The notes below the pieces were generated by a model that saw only the letters and a program-made list of their open reading frames with translations, did no database searches and was not told where the DNA came from. Of a stretch of 64,000 nucleotides of DNA, positions 42,331 to 53,247 are shown piece after piece. Position 1 is the first letter of the stretch. The number at the start of each line of letters is the position of its first letter. The DNA lies in the NCBI RefSeq assembly GCF_000182925.2, contig NC_026501.1, positions 6,923,917 to 6,987,916 of the forward strand. Reading direction: 5' to 3'. This stretch comes from Neurospora crassa OR74A (lineage: Eukaryota > Ascomycota > Sordariomycetes > Sordariales > Sordariaceae). The position numbers were made by a program, and so were the translations under genes.

Positions 42331-44440
42331 GTCCCGCAGCACGTGTACCTAGTGAAGGTTGAGGACGGCTGGGAAAACAGCCCATGGTGTAGACGGTGTG
42401 TAGTGTACACCTGGTTTGGGCTTGGCAACTGCTACACAGTAGCAACAAGAACACATTCAGATGACGACTCCACCGTAGTTTGGCGATCGGATCGGCTATC
42501 GACAATCCGAAGCGTCGGTAAGCGAGTCTCTCGCAAACTTCCTTCATGTCTGGAATGAAGAACGAGTGGTTATACAGGCCAGCCATGATGATTGCTTTCT
42601 CGCAGTAGCTGAGCCCACCAGGATCACTGTGCCATTTCTGCGCACCTCGCTACTAGGTCCATCTCGCCAGGCACAGTCTATGATTCCAGGCGTAAGCTAA
42701 TCTCGAAGACGTTGATACTCGACGACGGTAGTCCAGGCACGGTGTAGTTGGGTGGGCACCAGACTGGCCTCGTTGGGGACCAATGGCATGACACGAATAC
42801 AGGGCGTTGTTTGTTCGTTGTTTTGTGGTGCGAAAAGGGAAGCGAGTCAATATGGCAGGTCCCCTTGCCAGCTCCCTGTCAGCCGTCAGCACTATGTGGA
42901 TGCGGGTAATGGCGCTGATCATTCCGGTAGCGGTGGGAATGGGGACACGGGGAAGCCCAAGGGCCCGGTCAGACAATTGACTGTCTGTGAGAACATGGCG
43001 TTGACACAAATTGAGTGTCTAACAGTCAGTCAATCAATCACAGGGCGAAAATCTGAAGTGGCTTGCAGTGATGGTAACAGAATGCTGCGAGAGAAGACGG
43101 ATGAATGATGTGAGAAGCAAAGCGGAAGATTGAAGAAGGAAAGACAGGCACAGACAAGCTGCAGTCTATAGTACCTGCTAGAGGTACTTTAGCGAGCGAC
43201 GAGGTGCTAGGGCATATCAGGTTAGCGTAAGCTCTCTGCTGATCAAAAGAGCCTCAATTTCTCAAAAGGTTGGGGAACGTTGCGATAGCAGCAGCAACAG
43301 CAGCAGCATCTGGTGGCCTGTGCTTTCCATGGCCGTCAAATCAGGATCAAGTCTCCCTTTCCACTTCTCATGTCGGTCAGTGCTGTTGGTGGGGAGTGCG
43401 ACCCGCTGTTGTCCAGCTGTCCAGGGCTGCTCGGGCCCGAAGGCCGAGACATCTCTGATAGTGTCGGGCTATCATCACATGACTTTGGGACCTGCAGCTG
43501 GCAGCTGCCCTCCAAAAACTGTTTTTGCATGCAGAGCTGGAAGGACTGTCGTGATCTTCATCGCCCTTGCCAAACTAGACACCTCAAAAGATACTCCGGC
43601 ATTCTGGAGCCCGCGACGCCGGGCGTGGAGACCTGGATAGCCCTGGATGCCAACCCATACACCGTCAAGTGGAAGAGCATTCCTGTCCCGGTCCCGGCAG
43701 ATTTCTTGTTTTCTTTCCCATAGAACCCCTTTTCTTTCAACACGGTCTTAGCTGCAGAAGAATTTGCATGCCAACACCTCAACCTCCCCCGCCAAAAATC
43801 TCCGCCGTTGTTGTCTCTAGGCCAGTCACCGTCTCGGATTGTCTCGAGCTTGTGTCGTCATGCAGTACGTGTAGGACATTGCGTTGTGAGGTTCCGTTGT
43901 CGGATTCGACCCGCTCGTTCTCTGCCTGTCTAGCTGTGTACTGTGTAACCGGTAGCTTGTCGTGAAGATGTGCAACTACTGTGTAGTGTACGGTTCCCGC
44001 CATTCCTTTTATCAGTTTCCATCCACTGGCAATGTCAAAGTGGGCTGGCCGTAGATCGTTTACCGCAATGCTGGTTCCGTGTGGGTGAGTGTGGACAAGA
44101 TGGACCACAAAGTGACTCCGCAAACTCCGCAACAAGACCGTGCCGTGGACCACCAGAAAGGGATGGAGAGTCTCCCAATTACTCGACGAATGCGGCGACA
44201 TGTGCTCGGTGACCACCCAGTATCGAACTCCAAGGGGTGGGCCTGCCCTTGGCTTTATGTATGTATGGATCCAGGGACGACGGACTTTCGATGCTGATAT
44301 ATCATGGTACCATCCCGTTCTCCTCTGCCCCGTCCCAAGTCCAAGTTGATCTCAATCTCTTCCATCACATATTCCAACGACCAAGTCCGAAACTTCACCC
44401 TTCGGAATCTGTAGTCGAAATTACCATCAGACATCCCATC
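42331..44440. other. Gene-free spacer upstream of the TmpA-like gene
   Basis: About 2.1 kb. It carries GTAGTGTA copies (42400 and 43983), one CTAGAGGTAC copy near 43175 and a short GCA repeat near 43290-43310. Frames of 118-145 codons here have no domain I recognise. Confidence 0.45.
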
Positions 44441-45997
44441 ATGGCGGACAAACCACACACATCTCCTGTAGAGGAGAAGCCCTCGCCGGCAGGGATCACA
44501 GTTACGATTGAGACCACAACCACACCAAACGATCCCAATGGGAAGAAGTTCGGCCATACCAGGCAGAACGACTCCGTCTCATCCACCTTCTCCCAAGCTT
44601 CCGCCATCTCCACATCATCGACCAACTCAGAAAAGCCCCTCATCGTCAACGAGAAGCGTCTCACTTACCAGTCGACATGTCCGACCATCGTTGACCTTGA
44701 GGCCCAGACCGAGGAGGATGAATACAAGCAGAAGCCCCTGGGCCGTATCCGATACGCGATCCTCACCATCTACCGCCGGCTCTTCACTGTAGCCTTTATG
44801 GGCAATGCCATTGCTTTTATCATCATGATGATCAAGGGTGCCGCTCCCATGGACCTGGTCAACGCTGCTGCTGTCAATATCGCTGTCTGCGGTCTGTGCC
44901 GTCAGCCCCTTGTCATCAACGCCCTCTTCCTCATCTTCGGATCCATCCCCAGATCTGCCCCCATTAGGATCCGCCGCTTGGCGTGCAAGATCTTCCATTT
45001 TGGCGGCGTCCACAGCGGGACAGGTGTGGCATCGGTCATTTGGTACATTGGCTTCGCCGCCGTCTTCACGTACAACTACACGCCATCCGTCATCAACACC
45101 ACCGTCCTGACCTTTGTCTGGCTTGTACTGGGCTTCCTCCTCTCCATCGTCATTGTCGCCTACCCCACGTTCCGCATGAGGTTGCACGACTACTTTGAGC
45201 TGACCCACCGCTTCGCAAACTGGATTATCCTCGTCCTATTTTGGATCCTGCTCATCTTGTTGGGCAAGCAGGAGGCCAATCTGGGTCACTTTCTCCTTCA
45301 TCTCCCCGCCTTCTGGATCATCATCGTCCTCACGCTTGCCACCATCCACCCGTGGCTGCTGCTCCGCAAGATCCCCGTCAAGCCCGAGCCTCTCTCCGCC
45401 CACGCCATCCGTCTTCACTTCAGCCACACCGAAGTCGTCTTTGGCCAGGGCATCTCGGTCGCCAAGCACCCTCTCAAGGACTGGCACAGCTTCGCCTGCT
45501 TCACGGACAAGTTCGACACCCCCGACGCCAAGTTCTCGTGCATTGTCTCCAAGGTCGGCGACTGGACCAAGTCCACCATCAACGACCAGCCCACCCACCT
45601 CTGGAAGCGCGGCGTCCCCACTTACGGCTTCGGCTACGTGCTTCGCATGTTCCCCAAGATCATCGTCGTCACCACCGGCTCCGGCATTGGCCCCTGCCTC
45701 TCCTTCATCGAGGATGCCAACAGGCCCGATATGCGCGTCATCTGGCAGACCAAGTCTCCCCTCAAGACTTATGGCCAGCGCACCCTGGACCTCGTTCACA
45801 GGATGGATAGCAACCCCGTCATTCTTGACACCTCCATCACCGGTCGCGTGGACATGCTGCCTATCGTTCTCCGGCTCTTCAAGGAGTTCAACGCCGAGGC
45901 AGTGTGCTGCATCAGCAACCCCATGATGACCAAGAAAATCGTGCATGGGTGCGAGATGCGAGGCATTCCGGCCTATGGCCCCATCTTTGACAGTTGA
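44441..45997 (+). CDS. TmpA-like integral membrane flavoprotein (ferric-reductase-like fold)
   Basis: A single exon of 518 residues; the ATG at 44441 (CATCATGGCGG) is chosen over the ATG-less extension upstream. A polar Ser/Thr-rich start (1-105) is followed by six or so membrane helices, for example RLFTVAFMGNAIAFIIMMIK (about 113), AAAVNIAVCGLCRQPLVINALF (about 142-163; two short parts), VASVIWYIGFAAVF (about 196), TVLTFVWLVLGFLLSIVIVA (about 221), WIILVLFWILLILLG (about 261) and FWIIIVLTLATIHPWLLL (about 291). The C-terminal half is a flavin/NAD(P)-binding module: DWHSFACFT (about 347) and TGSGIGPCLSFIEDA (about 412), ending in a CCISNPMMTKKIVHG segment. The layout and HFGGVHSGTGVAS motif match TmpA of Aspergillus nidulans, a plasma-membrane oxidoreductase-like protein in conidiation signalling, also related to the tail of NRPS-like NPS12. 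Function here is by homology. Confidence 0.85.
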   Translation: MADKPHTSPVEEKPSPAGITVTIETTTTPNDPNGKKFGHTRQNDSVSSTFSQASAISTSSTNSEKPLIVNEKRLTYQSTCPTIVDLEAQTEEDEYKQKPLGRIRYAILTIYRRLFTVAFMGNAIAFIIMMIKGAAPMDLVNAAAVNIAVCGLCRQPLVINALFLIFGSIPRSAPIRIRRLACKIFHFGGVHSGTGVASVIWYIGFAAVFTYNYTPSVINTTVLTFVWLVLGFLLSIVIVAYPTFRMRLHDYFELTHRFANWIILVLFWILLILLGKQEANLGHFLLHLPAFWIIIVLTLATIHPWLLLRKIPVKPEPLSAHAIRLHFSHTEVVFGQGISVAKHPLKDWHSFACFTDKFDTPDAKFSCIVSKVGDWTKSTINDQPTHLWKRGVPTYGFGYVLRMFPKIIVVTTGSGIGPCLSFIEDANRPDMRVIWQTKSPLKTYGQRTLDLVHRMDSNPVILDTSITGRVDMLPIVLRLFKEFNAEAVCCISNPMMTKKIVHGCEMRGIPAYGPIFDS

Positions 45998-46536
45998 GCT
46001 GGCTCTTTCACTGTCTTTCTTTTTTTTTTCTTCTGGTTGAGTTTTTGTTGTTTTGTGTACAGAATTTTTGTTGTCGTTATCTTTATTGCAAATTGGATAC
46101 TAAGCGCGGCGCAAAAAAAGACAAAAGGCGTAATATTTTTGGATGTTTTTATAACCACGAACGGAAACGCGGCGGGTTCGAACGTTACGAAAGACAAGAA
46201 GACCATGACTTCCACTTACATATCATGATGACATATACCACACACGATCGTTATATGGGTTGGTCGGTTGGTTGGGGTTCCTAAAGAAGGAAAGGAACAG
46301 ACAGGCCTCGGGACTATACTAGATACCACCTTAGAGATATACCTCATTAATACAAGACCAAAAAAGGTCGTCACGATCTTTTGAACAAAATACCACATAC
46401 CTACCACCTATCGCATTGCAAAATGAACCACACGTGCGTGCTTGTCTCGTGAGGTGCAGCCATCAGTTAGCAGTGAGTGCATGAAGAAATGCGATCCGTG
46501 TCTTATAGCCCACTTGTACATACCTACCTCTAGGTA
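45998..46536. other. 3' flank of the TmpA-like gene
   Basis: About 540 bp with T-rich 3'-UTR-like sequence just after the stop. The last 20 bp are a TACCTACCTCTAGGTA palindrome into which, or beside which, the MITE has inserted. Confidence 0.5.
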
Positions 46537-46941
46537 CCCGTACTACGCCCCCACTTTTTTGGACCTCGTAGAACTCGCACCCCCTAAAGTGGGTGCTCAC
46601 GGGTACTACGGCCACACCAGTAAAACGGCCAGGTCAGGGTTAGAGGTGCAGTTTTGAGGCTCGATTCGTAGGGTAAAGCACAACTTCCCAACATATAGAA
46701 ATTTCTGAAAAATGAAAAGCTGAACGGATACATTACTCTGTCCTGACTATCTTCTAACTCTTTCTTTATTCTCAATTAGTTGTTGAAATACGTTGTGGGC
46801 GTTCACTATTTTGGTATCGTTTATCTGATTCGCACCTCTAACCCTGGTGGCCGTTTTAGTGGTGTGGCCGTGTTATTCGTAAGCACCCACTTAGGTGGGT
46901 GCGAGTTTGCGAGTCCCAAAAAAGTGGGGGCGTAGTACGGG
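46537..46941. mobile_element. 405-bp MITE with long terminal inverted repeats and TA target duplication
   Basis: The left end starts CCCGTACTACGCCCCCACTT and the right end is the same sequence on the other strand. The inverted repeats continue over about 115 bp with small differences, including an inner hairpin (GCACCC...GGGTGC), CGGCCACACCA, TAAAACGGCCA and AGGGTTAGAGGTGC. Both ends are flanked by TA (46535-46536 and 46942-46943). Size, TIRs and TA duplication fit a non-autonomous Tc1/mariner-pogo (Fot1-like) DNA transposon derivative. There is no transposase frame; the 170-bp middle is AT-rich and unlike the arms. The differences between the two arms suggest it is not a very recent copy. 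Confidence 0.85.
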
Positions 46942-46943
46942 TA

Positions 46944-47891
46944 TGTACTGCTCGTTTCGGCCGATACATGACAGCATGTCGGCCGATGCATGACAGCATG
47001 AGACGGCCGCAGCGCATTGTGAAACGCGAATCGAATCGCGACGTCTAGTTCTAGACCCTTGCATTAACATGCGGCGCATGCGCTGAAGAATCCCATCGGC
47101 AATCAAAGTGGTATTCATGAAATAGAGGTTACCTTCGTTCCTAGTAATCCACTTGACCATGGACCGTAGTGTAGTGGAGAGCTGGTGGTCTTTTGGGCTA
47201 TTGTCGCCTTGCAGATGGAGAGTACCTAGGAAGAAAGGCAAAGATAATTGAGAGACACAGCACATTCGAGACTCGGAGACCTCCATGGACACAGGGGCAT
47301 CTGCCCGTTCGGCATGAAATTTTGCCTGTCATGGGAGAGGCCAGCGGCGGACCTCCAACCTAAGCAAAGCAACTGAAAGTCGTTAACAGTTGCACTGCAA
47401 AGTCCCTTGTGATTCTGTTAACGTTCTTTCACTCAGTTGATTTGCCCACTCGTACACTCGCAGCATGGCGACAACAACCCAAACCACCACACTCCAGTTC
47501 ACACACCCACGGTGACAAATCCACAGCACGAATACCTTCCTCACAGCCCGTCACATAAACTAAGACCATTAATTATTACCTGACGCAATTCGCAGAAACG
47601 CCATGGAAATAAAGTCGCTGATGCAATCACAACAACATTACCAAGCCGCCAATGGTATTACTAATCCATCTCGGCGAATTGTGGAGATATCGCCAGCGGG
47701 ACTACCGGTGGCGCAATCCGGGCCCCGCCTATCCCGCCTTTCCCGCAGTCGTCCGAACCGTTATATATATAACTCCCCGCGTTGTACGACAACATCTCCC
47801 GGACGCCGTCAAAATTCACACGGAGCAGAAGCATTTGATTGATACACACACACATATCTGCATCATCAATCTCACACAGCGGCAGTAGTCA
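46944..47891. other. Spacer between MITE and the AsaB/CmcJ-like gene
   Basis: About 950 bp without a gene. It contains a tandem TCGGCCGATRCATGACAGCATG duplication (about 46957-47000), a GTAGTGTA copy at 47166 and, at its end, the TATA-like promoter region of the next gene. Confidence 0.5.
47761..47772 (+). promoter_or_regulatory. TATA-like element of the AsaB/CmcJ-like gene
   Basis: TTATATATATAA lies 120-131 bp upstream of the first ATG (47892) and about 245 bp upstream of the second (48015). Confidence 0.45.
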
Positions 47892-48959
47892 ATGCAAGCA
47901 GTCACTACTTCACTCATAAGGACCACCATCAGAACTCCACGCATTCCTGGGCATTTACTCCGAAAACAACAACCCGCTCGCACTATCACCACAACCCCAA
48001 CCACAACCGCCAAGATGACCACCGGTACCTTCCGTTACGCCGACCCAGCAACCATCAACCGCTCCACCACCCCCTTCGTCAAGTCCTGGTCCAAAGTAGA
48101 CGTCGACTACTCGTCCTTCTCGCGCGTCTCCGTTTCCAAGCCCGTTCACGACCTCCGCTCTGCTGTTGAATCCTCCCCCTCCGATTTCGGCGTCGACGTC
48201 TCCGGCTTCGCGCTGTACACCCACCCAGCCAAGGAAACCGCCTTCACCGACGAGCGCGCCATCTGGTCGGGGTACTACGCCGAGGTGGAAGCCTTGCTGC
48301 GGGAGAAGTTGCCAGGGATCAAGCGCGTCGAGATCTTTGACCACACCATTCGAAGGAACAACGGTTCGGCAGCCAGGAGGCCCGTGCAGCAGGTGCATGT
48401 CGATCAGACGCCTGCTGCTGCCGCCACGCGCGTCCGGAGACATGTGTCTCCCCCCGAAGAGGCCGAGAAGCTGCTGAAGGGGAGGTACCAAATTATCAAC
48501 GTCTGGCGGCCCATTTCGCACCCGGCGACCGACTTTCCGCTGGCCTTTATTGATTGGCGCTCTACTTCGCCGGGCGATCTGGTTCCTATTGATCTGCTCT
48601 ACCCCAAGCGGTCTGAGCCTGAAGACGACGGCGATGATCGCGGCAAGGAGGTAGCCCCTGCTGAGGAGACATACCCCAAAACGGAAGGGTATGAAGTCAA
48701 GGGCGAGACGTACGGCGTTGTTCCGAATGAGACACACAAGTTTTATTATGTCAAGGATATGAAGCCCGAGGAGGTGGTGCTCATCAAGTGCTTTGATAGT
48801 TGGGGCGAGGGGCTGGAGGAGCCGTGGGGAAAGGGAAAGAAGGGAGTGGCGGGCTGGACGCCGCATACGGCTTTTGTGGATCCCGCGACGCCCGAGGGGA
48901 CACCGGGACGGGAGAGTATCGAGGTTAGGTGCTTGGTGTTTTATGAGGATGAAGAGTAG
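47892..48959 (+). CDS. AsaB/CmcJ-family 2-oxoglutarate-dependent oxygenase-like protein; two candidate starts
   Basis: A single exon of 355 residues. The body matches fungal AsaB / CmcJ-type (7-alpha-cephem-methoxylase-like, 'GA4 desaturase family') proteins. TFRYADPATI starts it, then DVSGFALYTHPAKETAF, GYYAEVEALLREKLPGIKRV, EIFDHTIRR, PVQQVHVDQTP, YQIINVWRPISHPATDFPLA, THKFYYVKDMKPEEVVLIKC, FDSWGEG, TPHTAFVDP and ESIEVRCLVF. H-V-D (His-Val-Asp) and the later HTAF His are the likely Fe(II) ligands, as in 2OG oxygenases. Relatives act in secondary metabolism, for example AsaB in aspergillic acid synthesis, but this copy has no pathway neighbours. The first ATG (47892) adds 41 residues rich in Arg and Thr without acids, like a mitochondrial presequence. 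The second ATG (48015) has the better context (CCGCCAAGATGACC). Confidence 0.85.
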   Translation: MQAVTTSLIRTTIRTPRIPGHLLRKQQPARTITTTPTTTAKMTTGTFRYADPATINRSTTPFVKSWSKVDVDYSSFSRVSVSKPVHDLRSAVESSPSDFGVDVSGFALYTHPAKETAFTDERAIWSGYYAEVEALLREKLPGIKRVEIFDHTIRRNNGSAARRPVQQVHVDQTPAAAATRVRRHVSPPEEAEKLLKGRYQIINVWRPISHPATDFPLAFIDWRSTSPGDLVPIDLLYPKRSEPEDDGDDRGKEVAPAEETYPKTEGYEVKGETYGVVPNETHKFYYVKDMKPEEVVLIKCFDSWGEGLEEPWGKGKKGVAGWTPHTAFVDPATPEGTPGRESIEVRCLVFYEDEE

Positions 48960-49149
48960 GAGGCTTGTGGGAATGGAGACTGTTGGTAGTGTGCATGGTA
49001 TGCTGATGGGTGGTATGGGCGAGCGATGCATGATCGGGGACATTCCGTTTACCGGCACCCTTTTTGCCGATTTTTGTTTTTGGGGGTATCCATAAATATG
49101 TACAAGACGGCAAATGAAACAACAAAAAAAGAACTTGGTATGTCACCTA
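48960..49149. other. Convergent 3' spacer
   Basis: About 190 bp between the stops of two converging genes; no feature is seen. Confidence 0.6.
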
Positions 49150-52100
49150 TCACCATAAGCCTTCGCTTTCTGAATCGTCATCGTCGCGCTTCCTTTTGAT
49201 CCCGTGCGGAGAGTGGTCATAGGTTGGATCATCGGCTGGGGTGATCAACTTGATCCCTTTTCTGTGTTCCCAAAGTCGCCTTATCCAAGATGTCTCCAAG
49301 ATGCGTCTCGTTCCGGCAATATCACTCCCGCGCGACCAAGAACAAAGTCCAACGGAAGGACTTTCAACGAGTTCCACAACCTCCTCGGTAATGTATGCTC
49401 TCTCTGAAAGACTCTTGCGACGCCCCAGAAGCAAGTAAAGCTCCTGCAAATCCTCCTCGTCCTCTTCATGAAGTTGGTCCCATCGCCCCTTCAGTTTCAT
49501 TCTGGCCCTGCGCTTCAGATACTCTTCGAGTGTAAGGGACTTGAGAGCTTCGGCCTTATCGAGCTCCTTCGACTCTGAGTCTGTTTTGTCGTCGCGGTCA
49601 TGATTTGGCTTAGGGTTCCGCGGAGTCACTGTGCTCCCGGCAGGCGAAGCAGATGTGGGGGAGCTTCCAGGCGAGACGATCCTGGCTAACGTTGGACGTC
49701 TTGGTGTATACGGCTCTTCGATGGATGGATCCGCTGGATCATATTCAGAGACCCATGCTGGATCTGGACCGGTACCCTCCGCAAAGGACCAGTCCACGAG
49801 ATCTCTCGCCGTGAGCAAGCCGCTGTATGTTGGGTCATACTGTAGGATGCTGTGGCGAATCTCTTCCAATTCTGCGCATGACTTCGCAGCCATCTTTCTC
49901 CGTTCAAGCCAGTCATTGTTGGACGTAGAGCGCTTCTTTACCACCAAAGTAGGAGGCTGCGTGGACGTATCAAGACTGGTGGAAACACGGGTGTCTTTCC
50001 ACAACCACTGGGCCAAGTCCCGTTCGAGAGCTGTCCATCTGAACCTCGCTGTCTCTTGGCTTGCATCCACCAAAAAGCGGTACCCTTCCATGGCAACATG
50101 GTCTCTGGTATCAACCGGATGGGATGGCTTCCGTGACAGATCCTGGGGACAGTTTAAGCGAGCTTGTACTGGCTTGACCAGTATCCGGTACCACTGCTTC
50201 AGCAATGCGACGCATATTGGCTCTCCTAACCGCCCAATTCTGGCTGCATGTGTAAAGATATTACTAAGACAGAACACAAAGTCAGGGTGAAGACAGTCCC
50301 ATTGCTTGATCGATCTGCTGAGACCAGCTATCCACGCTGGGTAGAGGCTGTAATCGACCGCCCTTGTGAGGTATAGGAGAAAGTCAATGATAGAGGTAGC
50401 GATTTCTTCAGACAGACAGCCAGATGCATATTTGGATATGTGTCGGGTTGTGAGGAAGTGATCGAATTGAATGAACCTTTCGCAAAGTAGCCGTTTGTTT
50501 CGGGCGCCAATGTACGTGCCTATATATTTGATAAAACCCGCGATCCATGGCATTGGCTCCGTGGGCAGCTGCATTTGATTGACAACAGCCGTGATGAGTC
50601 TAGTTCAAAGTTAGCAACTATGCCTGAACGCTATGAAGGGCACTCGGCATACTCTTGAACAATAGCCGCTTTGCTGTCAAAGCGGAGCGCGGCCTTGGCT
50701 AGGGCTTCTCCATCCTTTAGTGAGCAAAGGGCACTTGTTCGCAAGTCGTCGGGAATGAGCAACGGTTTGAGCCATGATGACGCAAGTAGGTAGGGTAGGG
50801 AATGTTGACTAGTGATTTGCTTTGGCAAGTTGAGCGCGAACATGACTCTATCATGCATGTTCTCGTAAGACAAGATGACCTGGGTTAAGCTATTCATTTT
50901 CGGGTACACGTTAGCTACTTGGATACGTGTGGTGGATGCTAAACGATGGAACGAACCATTTGTTGAGATACGGAGCCCAAAAATTCATCAGGCGCCTGCT
51001 CTTGACGAGGCGGTGGAGCCAGGGGATGAAGGATTGATGGTCGGGGGCGCTATCGAAAGCGCTTTGACGAGTGCAAGCCCGAAGAAAGAGCGTATGGTCG
51101 CATTGCTCGCCGGCCAACATGAGTATTTGAGACTTCACTACGGGGGTCATCATAGCTTCAGCGTTTAGCGACCCCCACGAGGCAGTAGTCATAACTTGGT
51201 ACAACATATCAACGACGAGATAGGCATTGTGGACTGTCAGGCTGGGCTTGGGAAATCCGGTGTGATTCTCAAGTGCTAATCCCAGAAAGTACTTTGCGAT
51301 ATTTTGGATTTGATGGTCCGGCCAGGGAGAAGGAGCGACGACCGCGGAGGACAGTACGTATGGGGATTGCGCTTGAGGTATGAGGAGGACAGTCTGCCAT
51401 ATGACACTTTAGCACACGGTCAAACATACAGCTAGTGGCAGACTCACATCTCTGTACCAGGTTTGCTGGGTCCATTTACGGTCCGGCTGTCCAAGGCCCG
51501 GCGGCACCGGGTATTCTGCATCAGGCTGGTTACGGAACAGTTCCTCGTGTATTAGACCATGAACCGTGTGTAATAGGGAAAACCTGGTTGCATGGTGGTC
51601 GTGAGCCCACGGCGGCAACACGACTTCCCCATCCAAGTCGTATACGGACATGATCTCAACGTCGAACAAGGCGCTAGTAAGATCTCGGCAACGCAAATGT
51701 TCGAAGAGGCCGGATTCGGGGTCGTGATCGGGCCAACGCAGAAAACTCTGGTAAGGTTTTGAGATGGTGGGACCAGACCACAAGGCCCTGACGCTGGCGA
51801 AGAACACGTCCCAGCCAGCAGCTCTTGCGCCGCGGCAGACAATTTCCATCCGTCGCGCCGCATCGTGGTCTAATTGTCGGAGGGAATTAAAGCATATCCC
51901 TTCGGTGCCTGGGAGGCCGAAAAGGATCGCCGAAGGCTCTGGATGCAAGTATTTTTCCGGCCACGACAGCAGTGACTCGCAGACCAAAGAGGCATCCGCT
52001 TTCTCGTAGGCGGTTCGCAAGACTCTAAAGAATGGCGAGCTCTGCGGTATCACCCTAGGCGGAGGTACAGGGATATACAACGGAGGATAGTCGGTTTGTG

Positions 52101-52218
52101 TTGCCGTATCGACCATCACAGCTTTGACATTCGGACCTGAAATTGGGTCGTGGACTTGAGGAATGTCGGATTGCGAATCGCCGGCAGGGGCCGCTACAAA
52201 CGGCGGCGGATGAGACAT
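49150..52218 (-). CDS. Hypothetical protein, 964 residues, four exons
   Basis: Exons 51448-52218, 50957-51393, 50653-50889 and 49150-50599, with introns of 54, 67 and 53 bp (GTGAGT, GTTCGT and GTATGC donors, the last with a GCTAAC branch site), keep one frame from the ATG at 52218 to a TGA. I do not recognise the family. Residues 1-60 are Pro-rich; the middle is helical without membrane segments. Recognisable bits are a likely globular part around SPFFRVLRTAYEKADASLVC, WYRDTVLLIPQAQSPYVLSS after splicing, and LYLTRAVDYSLYPAWIAGLS. The C-terminal third is acidic and Ser-rich and ends with a basic stretch KRKRDDDDSESEGLW that could be a nuclear localisation signal. The DDATA-free structure gives no enzymatic hint. 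The intron pattern and length suggest a real conserved gene. Confidence 0.8.
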
Positions 52219-52512
52219 TGCAGTGTGCGGGATGCCGCCGATCACATCAGGGCTAGGTAGATAGGTAGAATTCGAAATGCAACTTTCAGAAACCCAGAAA
52301 AAGTCGTGGCTTCCACTTTCCAGGATAGTGGAAGGAATGACTTATTGCAGTGTAAAAGCTAGAGGTAAGGACGAATCCAGGAAAACACGAAAGAGGCCAT
52401 CAAGGTTCCCACCCATGGCGGGGTAAATTTCAGGTGTAGAGGGGCAGGGGCATACGCGACGCGTTCTACATATTTCCCGCACGAATCACCCTAGCGAGAT
52501 AGGGGCTGATCT
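52219..52512. other. Promoter region of the 964-residue protein gene
   Basis: About 290 bp with a CTAGAGGTAAGG repeat copy near 52360. No other feature is seen. Confidence 0.5.
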
Positions 52513-52932
52513 ATGCGATTAAGCCGACTGCAGGTGACCAATCGTAGAATCCTCTGCGCACATCCCATGCAACTAACGAACATTGCAATGTTTTGGGTAC
52601 TTTTGCTTCTTTTACACTGCAACTTCCTTCCTCGATCGAACATCGTGTCTTGGTCTTCAAGCTCACCCTTTCATCACTCTTCCAATGAATATGTCTACGT
52701 AGTAAGCACACCAAATGAATCTCGATCACTGGGTCGATCACAATCCGAACCCCGGCCTCATCAATCCGGCACGGTGAGGCCAGGCAACGACCCGTACCGT
52801 TGTGCATGCCCGGAACTAGCGTGTAGTAAAAAGTTCCATCGATCCCTCGATCCTCGCCGCCACGCGCTCCATTACCATCACAGACCCTCAGTCGTTAGCA
52901 CTACTGTAGTGCCTGGAAGCGATGAGCGGTGA
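52513..52932 (+). CDS. Possible small ORF with one C2H2-like finger
   Basis: An ATG-started frame of 139 residues. The N-terminal 45 residues include a hydrophobic stretch (IAMFWVLLLLLHC). Residues 97-123 read CACPELACSKKFHRSLDPRR then HALHYHH, which resembles a C2H2 zinc finger (Cys99-x4-Cys104-x12-His117-x2/4-His). A single finger with Pro replacing the usual Leu in the helix is weak evidence. It may be a chance frame, a finger relic, or a small gene in the promoter region between two divergent genes. Confidence 0.25.
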   Translation: MRLSRLQVTNRRILCAHPMQLTNIAMFWVLLLLLHCNFLPRSNIVSWSSSSPFHHSSNEYVYVVSTPNESRSLGRSQSEPRPHQSGTVRPGNDPYRCACPELACSKKFHRSLDPRRHALHYHHRPSVVSTTVVPGSDER

Positions 52933-53247
52933 TCGTGGATGGACGCCCTACGGACCATGGAAAGGAGTGCGGCAGTTTGAGGAATGGTCTGGGCTGAGAG
53001 CAGTGAAACGCCAATCTCTACCCGCTCCAGCCTAACCCCTTCTGTCTAGATCCCCTCGCGCGTCGGTCCCGCAAGTCACAAACGGGGTGGGCCTTTGCTG
53101 ACTTTGTCTGACCTTCATGACAAGAATAAACGTCCTAGCGGACGAGATAGGAGATTGCAAGCGAATGCCCTTTTAAAGACTGCGATATCACGCCGCCCTC
53201 ATTCTGTGCAAGGCCGCACTCTGGCATTGAACTGCACGTCTTGATCC
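52933..53247. other. Leader and promoter of the rhodopsin-domain gene
   Basis: About 310 bp; CT-rich sequence near the end fits a fungal leader. No other feature is seen. Confidence 0.5.
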
